A stretch of DNA of 64,000 nt from Hemicordylus capensis (taxonomy: Eukaryota; Chordata; Lepidosauria; Squamata; Cordylidae), in contig NC_069659.1 in assembly GCF_027244095.1 (NCBI RefSeq), positions 331,713,250 to 331,777,249 on the forward strand. Reading direction: 5' to 3'. The translations under genes were made by a program, and so were the position numbers. The notes below the pieces were generated by a model that worked only from the letters and a program-made list of their open reading frames with translations, was not told the DNA's origin and did not search any database. How positions within the stretch are numbered: the stretch's first letter is position 1; every line of letters starts with the position of its first letter. Below, one piece after another: positions 9,764 through 23,155 of the stretch.

Positions 9764-11829
9764 ATTGTCAGATCCCTCCCACTTCCCTGCAGTCAATGCA
9801 GGGTATCCATCTTCCAGCCACCCACCTTTTATTTAATGAGGGAATAGTTGGTCACCTTGTGTCTTTTTAAAGACAATGGTGGAATTTGCTTGTCTTCGTT
9901 CTTCCAGCACCTTACAATTCTCCAGGAGTTCTCAAAGGTGACAGACAGTGAAGGTGTTTTCACGATCAGCCCTAGTGAGGTCAGAGAGCTGTAGCGTGGG
10001 TACAGCTGGTTGTGAGAGAACTGCCAAGATTGCAATCCCAGTCCTGGTGCTTGTCTCACAGGTAGCCCAGGAATCCACGCAGACCTCCAACCTCACCCCT
10101 CAGTTGTGTGGAAGCTCAGGCTATCAGCAGGTCCTCCCAGGAAGCCATATGGAAGATCAAATTATTGGTTTGATATTGTTCCATAGAACAATGTATGTCA
10201 TAGCTTCCATAGAGCCAGAGGGAAAGAGCAACCAGGGAGCATGGAGCTCCCCCAATGTACCGTGTTCCTTGCGTGGTGTATTGGAAGATACCAGAGGGTG
10301 CAGTCTGGTTTCCTCACTGCTGCTCAAAACTCTAGGACCACACACTCACTGGTCATGTGGGTGCATGGGCTGCAGTGGCAATGGCAGCCTCGAGTCATCT
10401 GGAGGAAAGGAGGGAGGTGCTTCCCTAACCTCCAGCCAATCCAATTTTGGCCATGATATGAGAACAGCCTTAGTGGCTCTAAGATTGCCTCTGCAATTTC
10501 CTTCTCTATTCAGGGATGTAATTCATCTGGTCCTAAAGACTTAAACTCATTTAAAGTAGCTGGGTGTTCTCTTTTCATCTCTTTAGAGTCACAATTCTTT
10601 ATTCATACAACTTTCTAGACTGGGCTACATTTCCCTTGTGGGGAAAGATGAATGAAAATAGAAGTTAAGCTGCTCTGCCTTCAATCCATCACCTGTAACA
10701 ATTGCCATCTTCCGCAAGCAACAGACGTGCCACTTCCTTTACCTTCTTCTTGTTTCAGATTTATCTGAATTGTTATTGTTTTTGGAGCCCCTCATAAGCC
10801 TCAGCTCATTCTGGGCTGCAGCCTTCCTTTCACCACCCCTACAAGTTCAGACTACTCTTTTGTACCTTTCCTTGGATTTATCCCTCTCCTTCCATTTCCT
10901 ATACATACCGTCACTGTCCTTTAATCTGATTGGTTGTGGCAACCAAAGTAATTTTGTTTATGCTTTCCTGTGTCAATATTGTAGACATGCTGATCATGTA
11001 AACTACTGGGATTGCATAAATTAATTCTTAAATTATAAATATCAATTCTAGACATTGTCTTTTGCTGAAAAGTGGGTGTAAAAGAGGTCCCCACTTCCAA
11101 ATATCAATTTATACATTGCCGTTTTGCTTGGTAAATACATCACTATTAATTTGTGTAAGCATGCATGACAGATACAAGAGAAGATTTTTCTTTTTAAGAT
11201 ATGTCATATGGTTCAATGGCATTCTAAATGCAAATGCAGATCAAAATGGAAGGTGTTCAGCAGTCCATAAATGAAACAGATGTTTCTGGGTTTCAGTCCT
11301 TTACTATTATTATTATTTCCTCTCAGAACACTGTGAAGAATATAAACCACTGGTTACAAAATGCATGCTGCAAAAAAAAAAAAAAAGTTTTGAATAGTGA
11401 AGAGCTCACTGCTTATTTCCATCTTCTCAAGCATGAGAAAAACAAGCTCAAATATTGGAAGCATTTAATTCAGAGTTCTTCAACTGATTTCCATGAGGTT
11501 GCTGTTGTCACAGCCAGTGTTTTGAAAAGGCAACAACGGAGAATTAAGTGCAACATACATGCAAATATTCACACTGATAAGCCAGTGCCGAGTCATGGCC
11601 CAAGTCTTGGGTTTCGATTTCAGGAATCTAAATTTAGGGCCTAACTTGTCTATGATGGCAGCCTTTGGTAAGACCTTGCATCACATCATAATCTACATCA
11701 CAGTGTTTTTGTGAGGATTAAAAGGGGAAACTGCTTTTATGCTGCCCTGAGCTCCTGCATGTAACACCTGTGTTAGCCCTCCTCAAAGTCTAGGGCAATA
11801 TATTTATACCCTCATGTCACAGCACTGGG
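9764..11829. other. AT-rich intergenic stretch without recognised gene
   Basis: No gene was identified. Short open frames have no recognisable domain. A part near 10090-10460 has the look of a degraded DNA-transposon remnant similar to sequence near 39410-39790, but I could not define ends. Around 11690-11765 there is a weak SINE-tail-like segment (gtgaggattaaaaggg). Confidence 0.4.
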
Positions 11830-12647
11830 CATAAGAACAAAAGAGCAGCCCTGCTGGATTAGGCCCAAGCCCCATCCAGTCCAGTGTCCTGTTTCACACA
11901 GAGGCTCACCAGATGCCTCTGAGATGTCCACAGGCAAGAGCTGAGTGCATGCCCTCTCTCTTGCTGTTGCTCTCCTGTAACTGGTACTTAGAGGCATCTT
12001 GCCTCTGAGGCTGGAGGTGCCAGACTAGTTGCTATTGATAGACCTGTCCTCCATGACCTTGTCTAAGCCCCTTTTAAAGCCATCCAAGCTAGTAGCCATC
12101 ACCACATCCCGTAGCAGAGAATTCCAGAGATTAATTATGAGCGGTGTGAAAAAATACTTATTTTTGTGGTTCAAAATTGGGACTTCGGTTTCATGGGATG
12201 ACCTCTCGTTCTAGTGCTGTGAGAGAGGGAGAAAATCTTCTCTCTGTCCACACTCTTACTGCGTGCATAATATTTTATACACATCTATCATCTCTCCCCA
12301 TATTTGCCTCTTTGCCAAATTAAAAAGCCCCAGATGCTATAGCCTTGCCTCATAAGGAAGGTGCTACAGGCCCCTGATCATCTTGGTTGCCCTCTTCTGC
12401 ACTTTTTCCAGTTCTACAACGTCCTTCTTAAGATACAGTGACCATAACTGAAAGTACTCAAAATGTGGGCACACCATAGATTTGCAACATAGATAAGCAC
12501 ATTATATTAGCATTTTAATTTTCAATCCCCTTCCTAATGATCCCTAGCATGGAATTTGCCTTTTTTCACGACTGTCATGCACTGAGTAAACACTTTTAAT
12601 CAGCTGTCCATCATGACCCCAAACTCTCTCTCCTCACCAGTCACTGA
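11830..12647 (-). mobile_element. CR1/L3-type LINE 3' fragment
   Basis: Read on the minus strand, this is the end of a CR1/L3-group LINE. It contains the degenerate post-RT tail with the reading KRGLDKVMEDRSI-like (near 12030-12100), the preceding NLWNSLxxDVV block, and a 3' UTR ending in ggcctaatccagcagggctgctc and a ttcttat tail at 11830. Upstream positions (12200-12640) correspond to the region coding GDM/RCV-type text and the putative HLEYC region, heavily decayed. LINEs of this group end in short tandem repeats rather than poly-A, as seen here. Confidence 0.75.
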
Positions 12648-12990
12648 CAGGGATGTGCACAAATCGATTTTTTTGATTCGATGTGTGCCCAAAACAAATC
12701 ACCCCTGATTTGTTTTGTATCCAGATCTACCCCCTCCAAATCACCCCAGATTCTGTTTGTATTTGCTTTTATTTGATTCAGATTTGGACAAATTCAGACC
12801 ACTTAACAAGGTCCTGGGGGCACCAAATTGGGTGGCGGGTAGGTCCCCATGGGTGCCACCTTCCACACAGATTTCAAGGCAGTGGGACACTTGGTTCACC
12901 TTTAATGAATTTTTAAAGTTTTTACTGATTTTGAATATTTCTGCCATATGAAACAATGTGGATTCGAAGCTGCCATATCCTAACCCTAAC
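12648..12990. mobile_element. hAT-like MITE fragment
   Basis: It begins cagggatgtgcacaaatcga directly after the CR1 fragment, with subterminal attcga/gattcg and aaatc repeats. It shares an internal segment (gggtggcgggtaggtccccatgggtgccacc) with the 8431-9313 element. The right end is not clear; the sequence runs into a (TTTA)n at about 13008-13024. Confidence 0.55.
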
Positions 12991-13185
12991 ATGGATCCGC
13001 AGCATTTATTTATTTATTTATTTTTAAAAGCCAAGTTCTAGCCCTTGTAGAAGTGGAGTTATGGAGCAAGGCAGGAATCTGGATGCTGAAGTCCCAGAAG
13101 AGATTTGTAGTGGTGCTTCTGGAGATCTAAGCCAACAGTTGGAAATCCACAATTTTGGCTGAACAACCGCAGGAACCATGAAAAA

Positions 13186-13500
13186 AGAGCTGGTCTTTGG
13201 TTGCAAGCATGTATTGTCTCCTTTGCTAAGCAGTGTTCACCCTGCTTTGTATTCAAATGGGAGACTACATGTGTAAGCAATGTAAGTTATCCCCCTTAGT
13301 GGATGAGGACACTCAGGGAAGAACATCTGCATACTTGCATGCAGAAGGTTTCAAGTTTCCCTCATGGCATCTCCAGTTAGGGCTGGGAGAGACTCCTGCC
13401 TGTAACCCTGGAGAAGCTGCTGCCAGTCTGGGTAGACAATATTGAGCTAGATGGACCTATGGTATGACTCAGTGTAAGACAGCTTCCTATGCTCCTATGT
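13186..13500 (+). mobile_element. 5S-rRNA-headed SINE, old copy
   Basis: A diverged copy of the SINE seen more clearly at 32541 and 38536. The head reads gctaagcagtgttcaccctg and aatgggagactac, corresponding to the 5S rRNA internal promoter segments GCTAAGCAGGGTCGGGCCTG and GATGGGAGACC. The tail is tgagctagatggaccta...cttcctatgctcctatg. Confidence 0.75.
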
Positions 13501-16500
13501 GGCCTACTCAGCTATGGGGTAACTTGATGGGGTCAGAATGGAGTGAAATTAGCAAACACTCTTAGCAGGGAGGATTAGACTCTGTATTCTGCTCCATTCC
13601 CTGCCCACCAACCTTTCTGACAGTAGATCTGTATTTGTAAGTTTATTCCCATTTATTGTGACATTTCTCTTTTCATATTAGAGCTGCCTGTTTATCAGTT
13701 TTGCATTGCAGAACCTTTCTCCCCGAACTTTAGCATAATATGGGTTCAGAGATTAGCAAAAGTCCGGCAACTGGCTTTTGAGAGAGACAAGATATTTGAT
13801 TCCCACAATCACAGAAACCATGCTATAAGGAGGTAAAGGTCTGCCCTGTAATATATACTCTGAAAGAACTGGAAGTGTTATGATCCTTATGGATGCATAA
13901 CCAGAGCACCTGTTGGCGAGAGGGAGGTACTGGCAGACAATGGCTACATTCGCACGTAACATGAAACTGCAGCTAAATGGGTCAGAGGTTGGAATTCGTG
14001 TACGTCCAAATGCGTGAAACGGCAGTTTCGAGGCAAAAGTGACCTGTAGTTTCCCTCGCCAAACTCCAGTTTGAAACTTCAGTTTATTCTGGTCTTAAGT
14101 CCAGTTTATTCTGGACTGTAATACAGATGATTGATTGACTGATTGATTGAACCTTCAGTTTGTAGTGAGTTTTGCCACCCCAACCCGAGGTTTTGTGGTG
14201 GCAGCAATATGTCCGAACATGGACACTGCCATAATCACAGTTTTGTGCTGATTCTTCAACTGTTATCATAGAGAGGGCGGTCCAGACATACCCAGGATCC
14301 CGTCCACTCCATGCCTGTGGCACTTCTCGCTGGCTGCCTCTCTAAGCACTTGCCATACCCCCTCTCTCTGATCCAATAAAGCAGTTGCCAGACAAAAGGG
14401 ATGCTGCTACAACCCATCCCAAGCTTGTAAGCTTGTCAAATGGAAAAGTCACATGGGGGGATGCCCTCTTCCCACTCTGTCCCTTGTTACCCCCTCCTGG
14501 CAATCAGAAGAGAAAGGGGATGGGGTGGCAAGACGGGCACTATGTGCTTAGCTCTCCTAAAATGAAGTGAGCAAGATGTATGTTCACAAGCACATGCAGT
14601 AGTGATGGCGACATAAATATGGCAATCCCACTAGATCATTGGGATGGTAACATATGGCAGAGCAGTGATGCCAGGGGTTGGGTTTAAAGGGCAGCCCCAC
14701 CCAAGAATTCTTGGATGGCTCAGTTCATTTTTTTTTTTTTACAACAACGTTGGGGAAGGGGGGCCTAGCCCTTTCCCCTTGGGTTACTGTGCATGGTCCC
14801 TAGGCTTACTCATGAGAAGGACTGGGCAGCAGGATCATCAGCATTGCCTCCAGTGAAAGGAGCAATTTTTCATGTGTAATGATGATGGATGTTGTTCCTG
14901 AGCAGGTTGCTCTCTCATGAGAGTGGAAGGCCATGGGTATACTGCTTCACAACTCATGAAAAGAACCACCCGGCGGGTGGAGGAAGAGAAGGATCAGGCA
15001 AAATCACTAATAATGTGTGATGAAAGCCCGTCTCTCACATGAGTGTGAGGCCATGGAAAGACAAACACACATCCAGGCTGGAGGGCAGACGCTACCCAGC
15101 CTGGTTGCTGCACACCAGCAAGTTGTTAGGATGCGCACCCTGCCAACTCCTCTTCCTGTCCTGGCAACTGCCACAAAAAAGCAGTCAAAGAGGGCCCTCT
15201 GGCAACCCATCCACCCATTTGAACATATCCATCTTTATTTTTGCCTGAAATGGCAACCCCACTCTCCTAGGGTCACTGGAAGTTGGGCTCCCCACTCCCG
15301 TGATTACCTGTGGCAGCAGATCTGCATATGGCGTAATGCCAGTCCAAACCTGGGAAATCTGAATGAAATTAAAGCTCTGTCCCCGGCCCTGATATTTCAC
15401 CAGTCTGCCTACCTGGTAACTCCTGGACACATGGAGCATCAAATTCTCCTTTGGGTGTGCCAAAGGCTTCCCTAGAGAGGAGGGGATCACTGTGCAAGAG
15501 CTCTATCATTAACCAGAGAGAATGGAGGCCCCACACAGGTGGGGGTCCCCTTCTTTGGATGGCTCAACTCATGAGTGCACCGTCCAGTGGCAGACTAGAG
15601 GTTGGTGAGCCTGAGGTTCTCCCCAGTACACTGACCCTATCATGAGAGGGCTAATCGCCTGCTTGCAAGATAATAAGGAGGCAGGTGTGTGGTTTGGTCT
15701 CTATGGACTGCTTTGGCAGGGTGAGCTATCATAAGATCATCCTTGGTCACAACGGGCCAGACCCCAGGATCCTTTGCCTTCCCTCACATACATATCCTCT
15801 CCTAGGAGGTCATCATGTTCCCTTTCCTTCTCAAAGTAACAGAAAAATAGCACCACCACCCCCCCCCCGCCAGCATCCCCCCAGTGCCAGAAATTGTGCT
15901 TGTGGAAGACTGTTTTGTTGCGGGCCTCTTACAAGGGCAGTGATGCAATTGCTGTCAGATGAAGGGCTTCCATGGCATTTAAAAGGATTGAAATACCCTT
16001 TCCCTGCTGAGGATGGGTGGTTCTTTCTGAAAAGGCATGATCATCCTCGGCACACTGCCTTGAAGATCATGGCCAATGGCTGCCACCCTGCAGACATTCT
16101 TATGTCTTGCCCACAGTCTGATGATGTGAACACTATGGAACTTCTTGGGATGCAGACTCAGTGGACCAGGAAGAGGGAGGGGCAGGTTCTGCTTCAATTT
16201 TAAGTGTTTTTCAAAGAGGAGGGCATGTGACAGTCATATCAGACTGTTTACCGCATATACCTGAATCCAAGATGAGATTTTTTTAAATCAGTTCTTTCCT
16301 ATTAAATATATGGGGAGTTGTCTTGAATTTAAGTCTTCTTTCTTTTAGGTAAATACAGGTATAACCAGCATTTAACCTGTATGGTTTAAGGCATCGTGTT
16401 AAATTCAAAGTTTCCTTCTATTCTGGTAAATATGGTACACATACATGAGTGTATGTGAGTGTTTAAACTCAGTGATATCTGCAGGAGTTGTTTGCTCTCA

Positions 16501-19173
16501 AACAGGTGCCACGTTGATGACTAAGATCAAAATAAATGCTTAGTCGTAGCTAATACAGAGGCTGAATTTCTGACAAGATGATATCCATGGTGCAATATAA
16601 TAATCTGCTCGCCTTGATGTGTTGTCTCCCCAAGTTGTCATTAGCCGAGGAGAGAGTGTCATATTTTCCCTCAGCATCTTTATTTCCATGGCCAGATCTT
16701 TTGTCTTGCATCTCTTGTCAAAATGTCAGCCACACAGGGCGTGATTCTTTTCCCCTTGTGACAGAAAATATTCTTTAAAAGATGTTGTTAACTTCAGTAT
16801 CTTGTGTTGCTTTAAAGTGAGAGCTTTGAAGTGATGTTGTTACACTCTAAACCTGACTCTGGGGTAGATGATATCCATTTCTGTTATCACTGAACTCTTG
16901 TTCTTTTAAACGAAAAAGAAATAATATGGTTTGGGCATAGTAAAAGTCTTTGCAGCTCTGGTAGTTTCCGGCTTTTTTATATGCCCACTTGCTGTTTGAT
17001 TTTTTTTTTTTTTTAAGCTCAAGTGGAATCAGGCCTCAGAGAAAATATCTTTTTAGACGAGGATAAGTTTAATTGTGCTAAAGAGCCATATGCATGAACC
17101 TCTGTTTGTCATCTAACCAGTAAAGATCAAATGTTATTTAGTGCTGCTGATTTGAAACTGAAATGGACAAATACAAATCAGTAAAGTAAAACCAACTCAG
17201 CCATAGGGGATGAGCCTAGCGGTCCGGGGAATAGGGGAATCTGCTTTTAAAATCATTTTCTAGTATTATGTAACGCATTTGCTTTTAACTGTGCAGAGGG
17301 ATTCCTGCAAATTGCATCAGAGCCACCTCCTGTAAATAAGCCTCAATTGTTTAATTTTGTAAGACATTCCTAGTAGTTAATGACAAAGGCTAAAATCCTG
17401 ACTAAATTACTCACAAGTATTACTCAGGAGTTACTCTAAAGGACCACTAAGTTCCGATAGGACTTCCTTTGTTAAATTTAGTCAGGATGTCAGCCAGTAA
17501 TTATTAATGTATAGTGAACATACATAATGTATAGTGATTTAAAAGTACCTTGCGCCTCTTTGGTGAAGGATCCTTTATAAATAAGTGAAGCATTATTTGA
17601 GCACCTTCTTGAACATTTTTCTAAAAGCTCTACACATATCAAAGCCTGCTCATTCAGAAATCCATGCTATTGGAATTCACTATGACTGCCTTCAGATGTA
17701 AAACACACAGCTTCTCCTGCTGCTCTCCCATCTGAATTTGGACAAGCTCCCTCTCTGTGGTTTCACTGACTGCAGATAGGAGAGGGAACCGGCTGTCAGG
17801 GCTTTCTTCTTTACTGAAGGACAGCACAGGCAGCCAATAGTGGCCGGGGTGAGGGAAGAGCTTCTTCCCACAACTCAGGTTGCAGAAGGGGTAGACTGTG
17901 GTAACAGTGTCCAGATATAAAGCTGGCACCAGAGAACCGGAGGTCCAGGTGGTGGACTTACTACAAACCAAAGGTACAAAATACAGTTCAGGGAGGGAAC
18001 TGCAGGTCCTTTTTTTTTTTTTTTAAAGGAAACTGTGGTTGCCCACATTCAGACATACAGTTTCCAATAGTGGAGGTCCCTTCACCTCCAGTTTTGTGTT
18101 ATGTGTGAAGGTGGCCTATGTGGCCTTCAAGCAGCCTCCAAAAGGCAATTTGGATTGGGGACACCATGCAGGGGAATTGTTATTGTTAATCCTTTCTCCT
18201 TATGCCAGTTATCTGATATCACCCTCACACACATCCTCTGAAGATGCTATGAGTTGTTCTGGTGATGACAACATAGGGGAACAATTTTGTGCCCCCATGT
18301 TTTCTTCTGCATGGTTAATAGCAGTTTCAGGAGCAATCTTAATTGGACTGAAGTGTGGGAGAAGGGGTTGGTCTTATCCCCCTGCACACCATGACCCCAT
18401 TCCAAATCACTCCCCCCACCAGCTTTCTGAAAAAGAAAAATTAGAGTAGGAGTTCCTGCCATAGAATTCCCACATCACATTTGGTTTGACCCTCACTCTG
18501 TTTCAGCCTTACCTACCTCACAAATGTGTTGTGAGGGTAAAATATGGAAAGGGCGAGAAATATATACACTGCCCTGAGCTCTTTGGAGGAAGCACAGAAT
18601 TAAAACGTGTAATAAATAATCCTCCGCAACCTGATGCATCTGATCTCACCATCCAGCTGATTTGGATGTTCTCCCAAGCACCTGCCCTACTATAGTAGAA
18701 TGCTTAATCATTTCTTGCAATTTGGATGGAAATTCCAGAAGACTGACGGGGTCTCCCATTGCAGTCCCTGCAAAACAAAAACAAATGGGGACGCTGAGAA
18801 CAAATGCAATCAATGAGAAAACACATCAAATTAAAATGAACAGGAAATGAAACAAAAATGAAACAAAAATCGTGTTTAAAAAAACAAAATGAAATTAGGG
18901 GCTGAAACGATGCATAGTTGTTCGGCTTCTGCAACACTCTGCCTTGGGGCGGCTTCACAAATGGAAGGAGCCCCAATGCTGTTCCAAATGAGCAGCTATG
19001 CAAGCAGCACTACCACAGTTTCCCCCATTGCAGTGAATGTGGGGAAACTGCAGTAGCACTGTTTGTGCAGCTGCTCATTCTGAACAGTGTCGGGGCTGTT
19101 TCTGAGTCTGCAGGAGTCCTGGGGCAGAGCGTTACAGTGATGGAACAACTGTGGATCATGTCAGCCAACATTT
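13501..19173. other. intergenic stretch without recognised gene
   Basis: AT-rich to mixed sequence. No open frame longer than about 170 codons and none with a recognisable domain. It contains short T runs (14736-14748, 17000-17015, 18010-18025) and a palindromic MITE at 17395-17488. A SINE-like tail lies at about 18488-18606 (tacctcacaaatgtgttgtgagggtaaaat). I see no exon that can be tied to a known gene. Confidence 0.45.
17395..17488. mobile_element. short palindromic MITE
   Basis: The ends are inverted: atcctgactaaattactcac at the left and gttaaatttagtcaggat at the right. The interior has ttactc/gagtta motifs. It resembles the inverted-repeat element at 57474-57572. Confidence 0.5.
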
Positions 19174-20191
19174 TAGGGATGTGCATGAATCACAATTCGA
19201 CATGTGAATCTAAACAAATCCCTGGTACTGTTGTAAATCTGTTAGCTCAGCTAACCCAACAGGATTTACAACCCCCTTCAGCTCTCCCCCTGTGAGTAGC
19301 AGCAAAGCTGCACGAAGGAAAATAAAAGGCTCACAAAGAAAATAGTAGTAAACAAATCAAGTCCCCTGAACTGAACTAGGTACGATAACTACATAACTGA
19401 GTAATAACTGAAAAGAAAACAACAGAGCAAAGAATGAAAAAGAACAAAAAGGACACCAGAGCTAGAAACTAACGGAACAAGAAGACAGAGCAAGAAAGAA
19501 CAGAACAAGGGCAAACTGGAACTTGAAAAAGTTGAAGGAATTCAAAATAGAAATGCAATCCACTAACAGCTGCTAACAGCATCTGAGCAAGTCACAGACT
19601 GCTTAATATATGGTTCAAGAGAACCAGCAGCCAATCAGGCTTCCCTGGGTCAGCACTTCTGCTTCCTCTCTTGTGATCTCCTGCGCCTTCATGTCTCCCA
19701 CTGAACTTTCTTCTTGAGACATCTTCTCAAGACAGGTGAAATCTCAGCCTCCTCCTGATCAGTCTTCATGTCTGGCAGCTGTTCCGATTCCTCAGCTCCA
19801 GAGTCTGGTCTCCCTGCCAAATCCTGTTGCTGTGCCTCTGAGCCCTCACTACCAGGAGAATCCTCCCGTTCCTCCTCTGACTCTTCTGAGTCAGAAGTCT
19901 GAGCCATGACAGGTACCTTTAAAATGGAGGAGAGCCGGTGCATACCTGCTCCTCCACCGCTTGCCACCACTTCCTGAATTGGTGGCTCTCCTCCCAGGTA
20001 TCTTCACACGTTGGCAGGGCTCTCCCCCAGCTGCCCCAGCATGGCGCAGTGGCTATGCTGACCATGCAAATGGCCATTGCACATGCATAGAGGAATCTGG
20101 GGGAGAGTGCTGTACCTGATCTCCTTGGTTTTAAAGTTGCTGGGGATGTGTTTTGAATCACTCATTGAATCATGATTTGTGTACATCCCTA
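19174..20191. mobile_element. hAT-like element about 1 kb, non-autonomous
   Basis: The left end is tagggatgtgcatgaatcac and the right end, inverted, is tagggatgtgtacacaaatc: imperfect terminal inverted repeats of the same type as the other TAGGGATGTGCA elements here. The flanks share only acatt, so an 8-bp duplication is not proven. The interior has an A-rich tract (19290-19550) and one acidic open frame on the minus strand. Confidence 0.6.
19689..19970 (-). CDS. acidic open frame inside a hAT-like element, function unknown
   Basis: A 93-codon frame on the minus strand, not recognised. It has a Ser/Glu-rich middle (SDSEESEEEREDSPGSEGSE) and a basic end (SPVLRRCLKKKVQWET). The part from 19905 down (MAQTSDSEES...) looks like the start of a disordered acidic protein followed by a basic motif. 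It may be a captured gene segment or a fragment of the element's own protein. No splice or promoter evidence is visible. Confidence 0.3.
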   Translation of the reverse strand: MVASGGGAGMHRLSSILKVPVMAQTSDSEESEEEREDSPGSEGSEAQQQDLAGRPDSGAEESEQLPDMKTDQEEAEISPVLRRCLKKKVQWET

Positions 20192-22571
20192 CATTTCTTT
20201 CTTACACATTTAGTATTCTGAATGGAAGAATCAAGCCATGGGAGTCATATGCAACACCAGTCTGGGTGCATAGGACTGGATTATACTGGCAGTAATAGTG
20301 CCACCATAGATCGAATGGGGAGTTGTTCCAACTTTCTGCCTTTTAGACAAGCCACAGGCAGAAATTCGTCAAGGGCATCTCCAGCAAGTGATTGGGAAGC
20401 TTCACTTGTGGAATTTCTGCCCAAAGGCATGCCTCCCCAGCTGAAACTCAAGCAGATAAGATCAAGGCAAAGGGTGAGTGCCTGCAGCCTCATTCCTAAA
20501 CCAGCATAATAGCATGAGACTGTATTAAGTCTTTGTCACTGATATGGAGTGAAAGTTAAAATCACTACCATTCTAAATGAACTTGCAATTTCCATGCTTT
20601 TTGGAGTTTTTAAATGAAAATTCACAGCATTTTAACCAAAGGCTTTTGGATGACTGAATTCAAAGAGTAGATTGGTTGTCTTAGACTGAGGCAGCTATCT
20701 CCTCTATGGTTCAAACAACATAGCACTTTCCCCCAAACTAAACTCTGGGATGTTCTAAAATGTGGTACACTGGATTTGCTCTGGTCCCACTGCCATATAC
20801 TATATGGCAGTACTGCAAGTAGACTATGGGTAGCTTCACACAACACTGCAGCAAGTTAGGTGCCTTCACTTGCCAGGTCCTGATGAGTCCTCCTGTCCTC
20901 CTGTAAGAAGTCACAAGTTCGGCACAGACCATGTCATCTGAACTAGGAAGTGTTGGGTTGCTGAGCAGCACTTCCCTCTGTCACCCAACATCTGCCTTCA
21001 AATTTTGGTTACAGATGTTGGGTGGTGGAGGGAAGTTCTGTTCGGTGACCTGACATTTCTGGGTTTAGATGACATGGCTCACACTGGGGGCATCTACCCT
21101 GCTAACTGAGCAAAGAGACTTCTTTTAAAGTGATGAGCAATTGTCCCAATCCAACCCCAAACACAGCAGCCCTTCAGTGGGTCTTGCAGGCATCTACCTT
21201 ATGTTTCCTTTTCTATTTTGAGCCCTTTGGGAACAGGTTCTGTTTATTTATTTCTGTGTAAATTGCTTTGAGCACTTCTGTTGAAAAGTGTTTTATAAAT
21301 ATTTGTCATAGTATTTCTCCCCATATAATCGCAAAGGTTGTTCTCACAACCAGCTCTACCTGGTAGGACATGGCAAGCCCAATTAGGGCTGGTCATCTGA
21401 AGCCCTGGAATTGCTCCCCATCCTGCTCCTCTGGGTAGCCCTGATTAAGCCTACCCAGCTTAAAGTGAGGCAGGAGAACAAGCATACGCTTCCTACCTCA
21501 CTCACTAGTGGTGTGGAGCTCTGTGTGGTGTCAGCCATCTTCATGACAGAGCCTGAGATAGGAATGGCCAGGAAGTGTGAACCTTCTGCAATGTACCACA
21601 CTGCTCATGAGGTGCATTCTGGGATGCCAGAGGATTCCCAGCTCCTAATTGCAGCCCCGAAGAACACTGCTGTGATATTTGTGAGGGTGCATGAGCAACA
21701 AAGCCCAATAATGGAAGCATTTGTGTGGGGGAAGCAGATAGGTTCTTGCCTCCCGTCCAGTTAGGTCCCATTTGATTATGTGAAGGGGCTCACTGTCTTG
21801 GAGTACAAGGCTACTGAAATTATTGTCAACCAAATTCATGACCATCTTTGACCCCAAAGTAAAGAGAAATATTTGTCTCAGAAAGTGGAATGGAAGAAAA
21901 ATAGGTCTAATGTTCTTAGTCTGTTGTCAAAGGATATATGGGAGAATGCGTGCCTGTAATTTTAGTTTATTTCTTGTCCTATAAAGAACTATTCTCTGTA
22001 AGAACTATTTCTACAAAACAAGAGCGGAAAGGAACTGAAGAGAAATTGCATCATATTGAAAAGGGGAAGTATATCCAGTCTCTCCAGAGATTACTCCAGA
22101 TAATTTTGATGAATGGTCCTCTCATCAAATTGCTTTCAGACTGTTTAGAAGTGATTTCTTCTGAAATGTGATTGTGCCACTAGAGGTAATATGAGCACAT
22201 TTTGTCTGGCTTCATGCTTGTTCGGTTTGGGAAAGCTACTGAGGCACAGAAATGGCAACAGCAGTAGTGAACGTTTTATTTTTGCCATGGTGAAAAATGT
22301 ATTGAGAGGGGGAAAATCATTAATTTCCTTTCCATCTTGAAGCCAGCAAATATTTATGCAAGTAGGAACAAGCCAGTATTGTAAGAGAGGGAATGTCCAG
22401 ATGCAAAAGAAAATAGGGCTCCTGTCTCTTTAACAGTTGTGTAGCAGGGAGAATTGTTGCTGATACAAGTTGTCATACGTTGATGGGAAAAGCTGCACTT
22501 GCTGAAATTCCATTTTGTAAACAACTGTCAAAGGTACTGTAGGCTTCATTTTAGTTAATGTATTTATTTAA
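20192..22571. other. intergenic stretch without recognised gene
   Basis: No supported gene. It contains an L2-like SINE/LINE tail at 21098-21308 and a possible DNA-transposon remnant around 21335-21790. Open frames are short and domain-free. Confidence 0.4.
21098..21308 (+). mobile_element. L2-like retroelement tail, decayed copy
   Basis: It shares the order of blocks with clearer copies at 38100 and 60120: ctgctaactgagcaaagaga, then aaagtgatgagcaatt, then gagccctttgggaacagg, ttatttatttctgtgtaaat and gaaaagtgttttataaat. The 3' text resembles the ends of L2-type LINEs and their dependent SINEs. The family name is by resemblance only. Confidence 0.6.
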
Positions 22572-22817
22572 AGAAAAGGTAAAGTTGTGCCATTGAGTTG
22601 GTGTCAACTTCTGGTGACCACAGAGCCCTGTGGTTTTCTTTAGTGGAATACATGAAGGGTTTACCATTGCCATCTCCCATGCAGTATGAGATGATGTCTT
22701 TCAGCATCTTCCTATATCGCTGTTGCCTGATATAGGTGTTGCCATACCAGCAGGGATTTGAACCGGCAACCTCTTGCTCCCTAGGCAAGTTCCTTCCCGG
22801 CTGTGCCATTAGGTGGC
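22572..22817 (-). mobile_element. Sauria-type tRNA-derived SINE
   Basis: Read on the minus strand it starts agccacctaatggcacagcc, with a pol III B box inside gccggttcaaatccctgctg. It continues through gatataggaagatgctgaaa, tggcaatggtaaaccc and aaaaccacagggctctgtgg, and ends ggcacaactttacctt. This is the known layout of the squamate Sauria SINE, whose 3' tail is shared with Bov-B LINEs. It supports a lepidosaur source. The copy is nearly full length and moderately diverged. Confidence 0.85.
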
Positions 22818-23155
22818 TAATGTATTTATTTATCACTTTTATATACCACCTTTCTGCCAAGGCACTCAAGGCAGTTCACAGTTTATGATAATGGCCTTAC
22901 AATGTAATAGACACAACACATCTAGTCCAGCTTCTTTCCCCAGCCATAGGGGAAAGAGACAAGGGTGGTGGTGGGGAATAAGCAAATTCAGGTACCATGG
23001 CCACTTTCTCTGGAGACAGTTCTTGGGAAGAAGGACCCAAGCAGACATTTCTCAGAGCTAGGGCAAAGGAAAGATCTTGCTGTATCACCTCTGCTTAGGA
23101 TGTAGCCAAGTGGAATGGATGCTGTAGATGGTTGGAGACAGTTCTGGAAGTGAGG

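Noticed and set aside
15017-15475. 152-codon plus-strand frame
   Set aside because: No domain, no neighbour context, overlapping frames in the other direction, and composition like the surrounding intergenic sequence.
22735-22817. tRNA gene (B box gccggttcaaatccc on the minus strand)
   Set aside because: It is the head of a Sauria-type SINE, continues into SINE body, and lacks a full cloverleaf.
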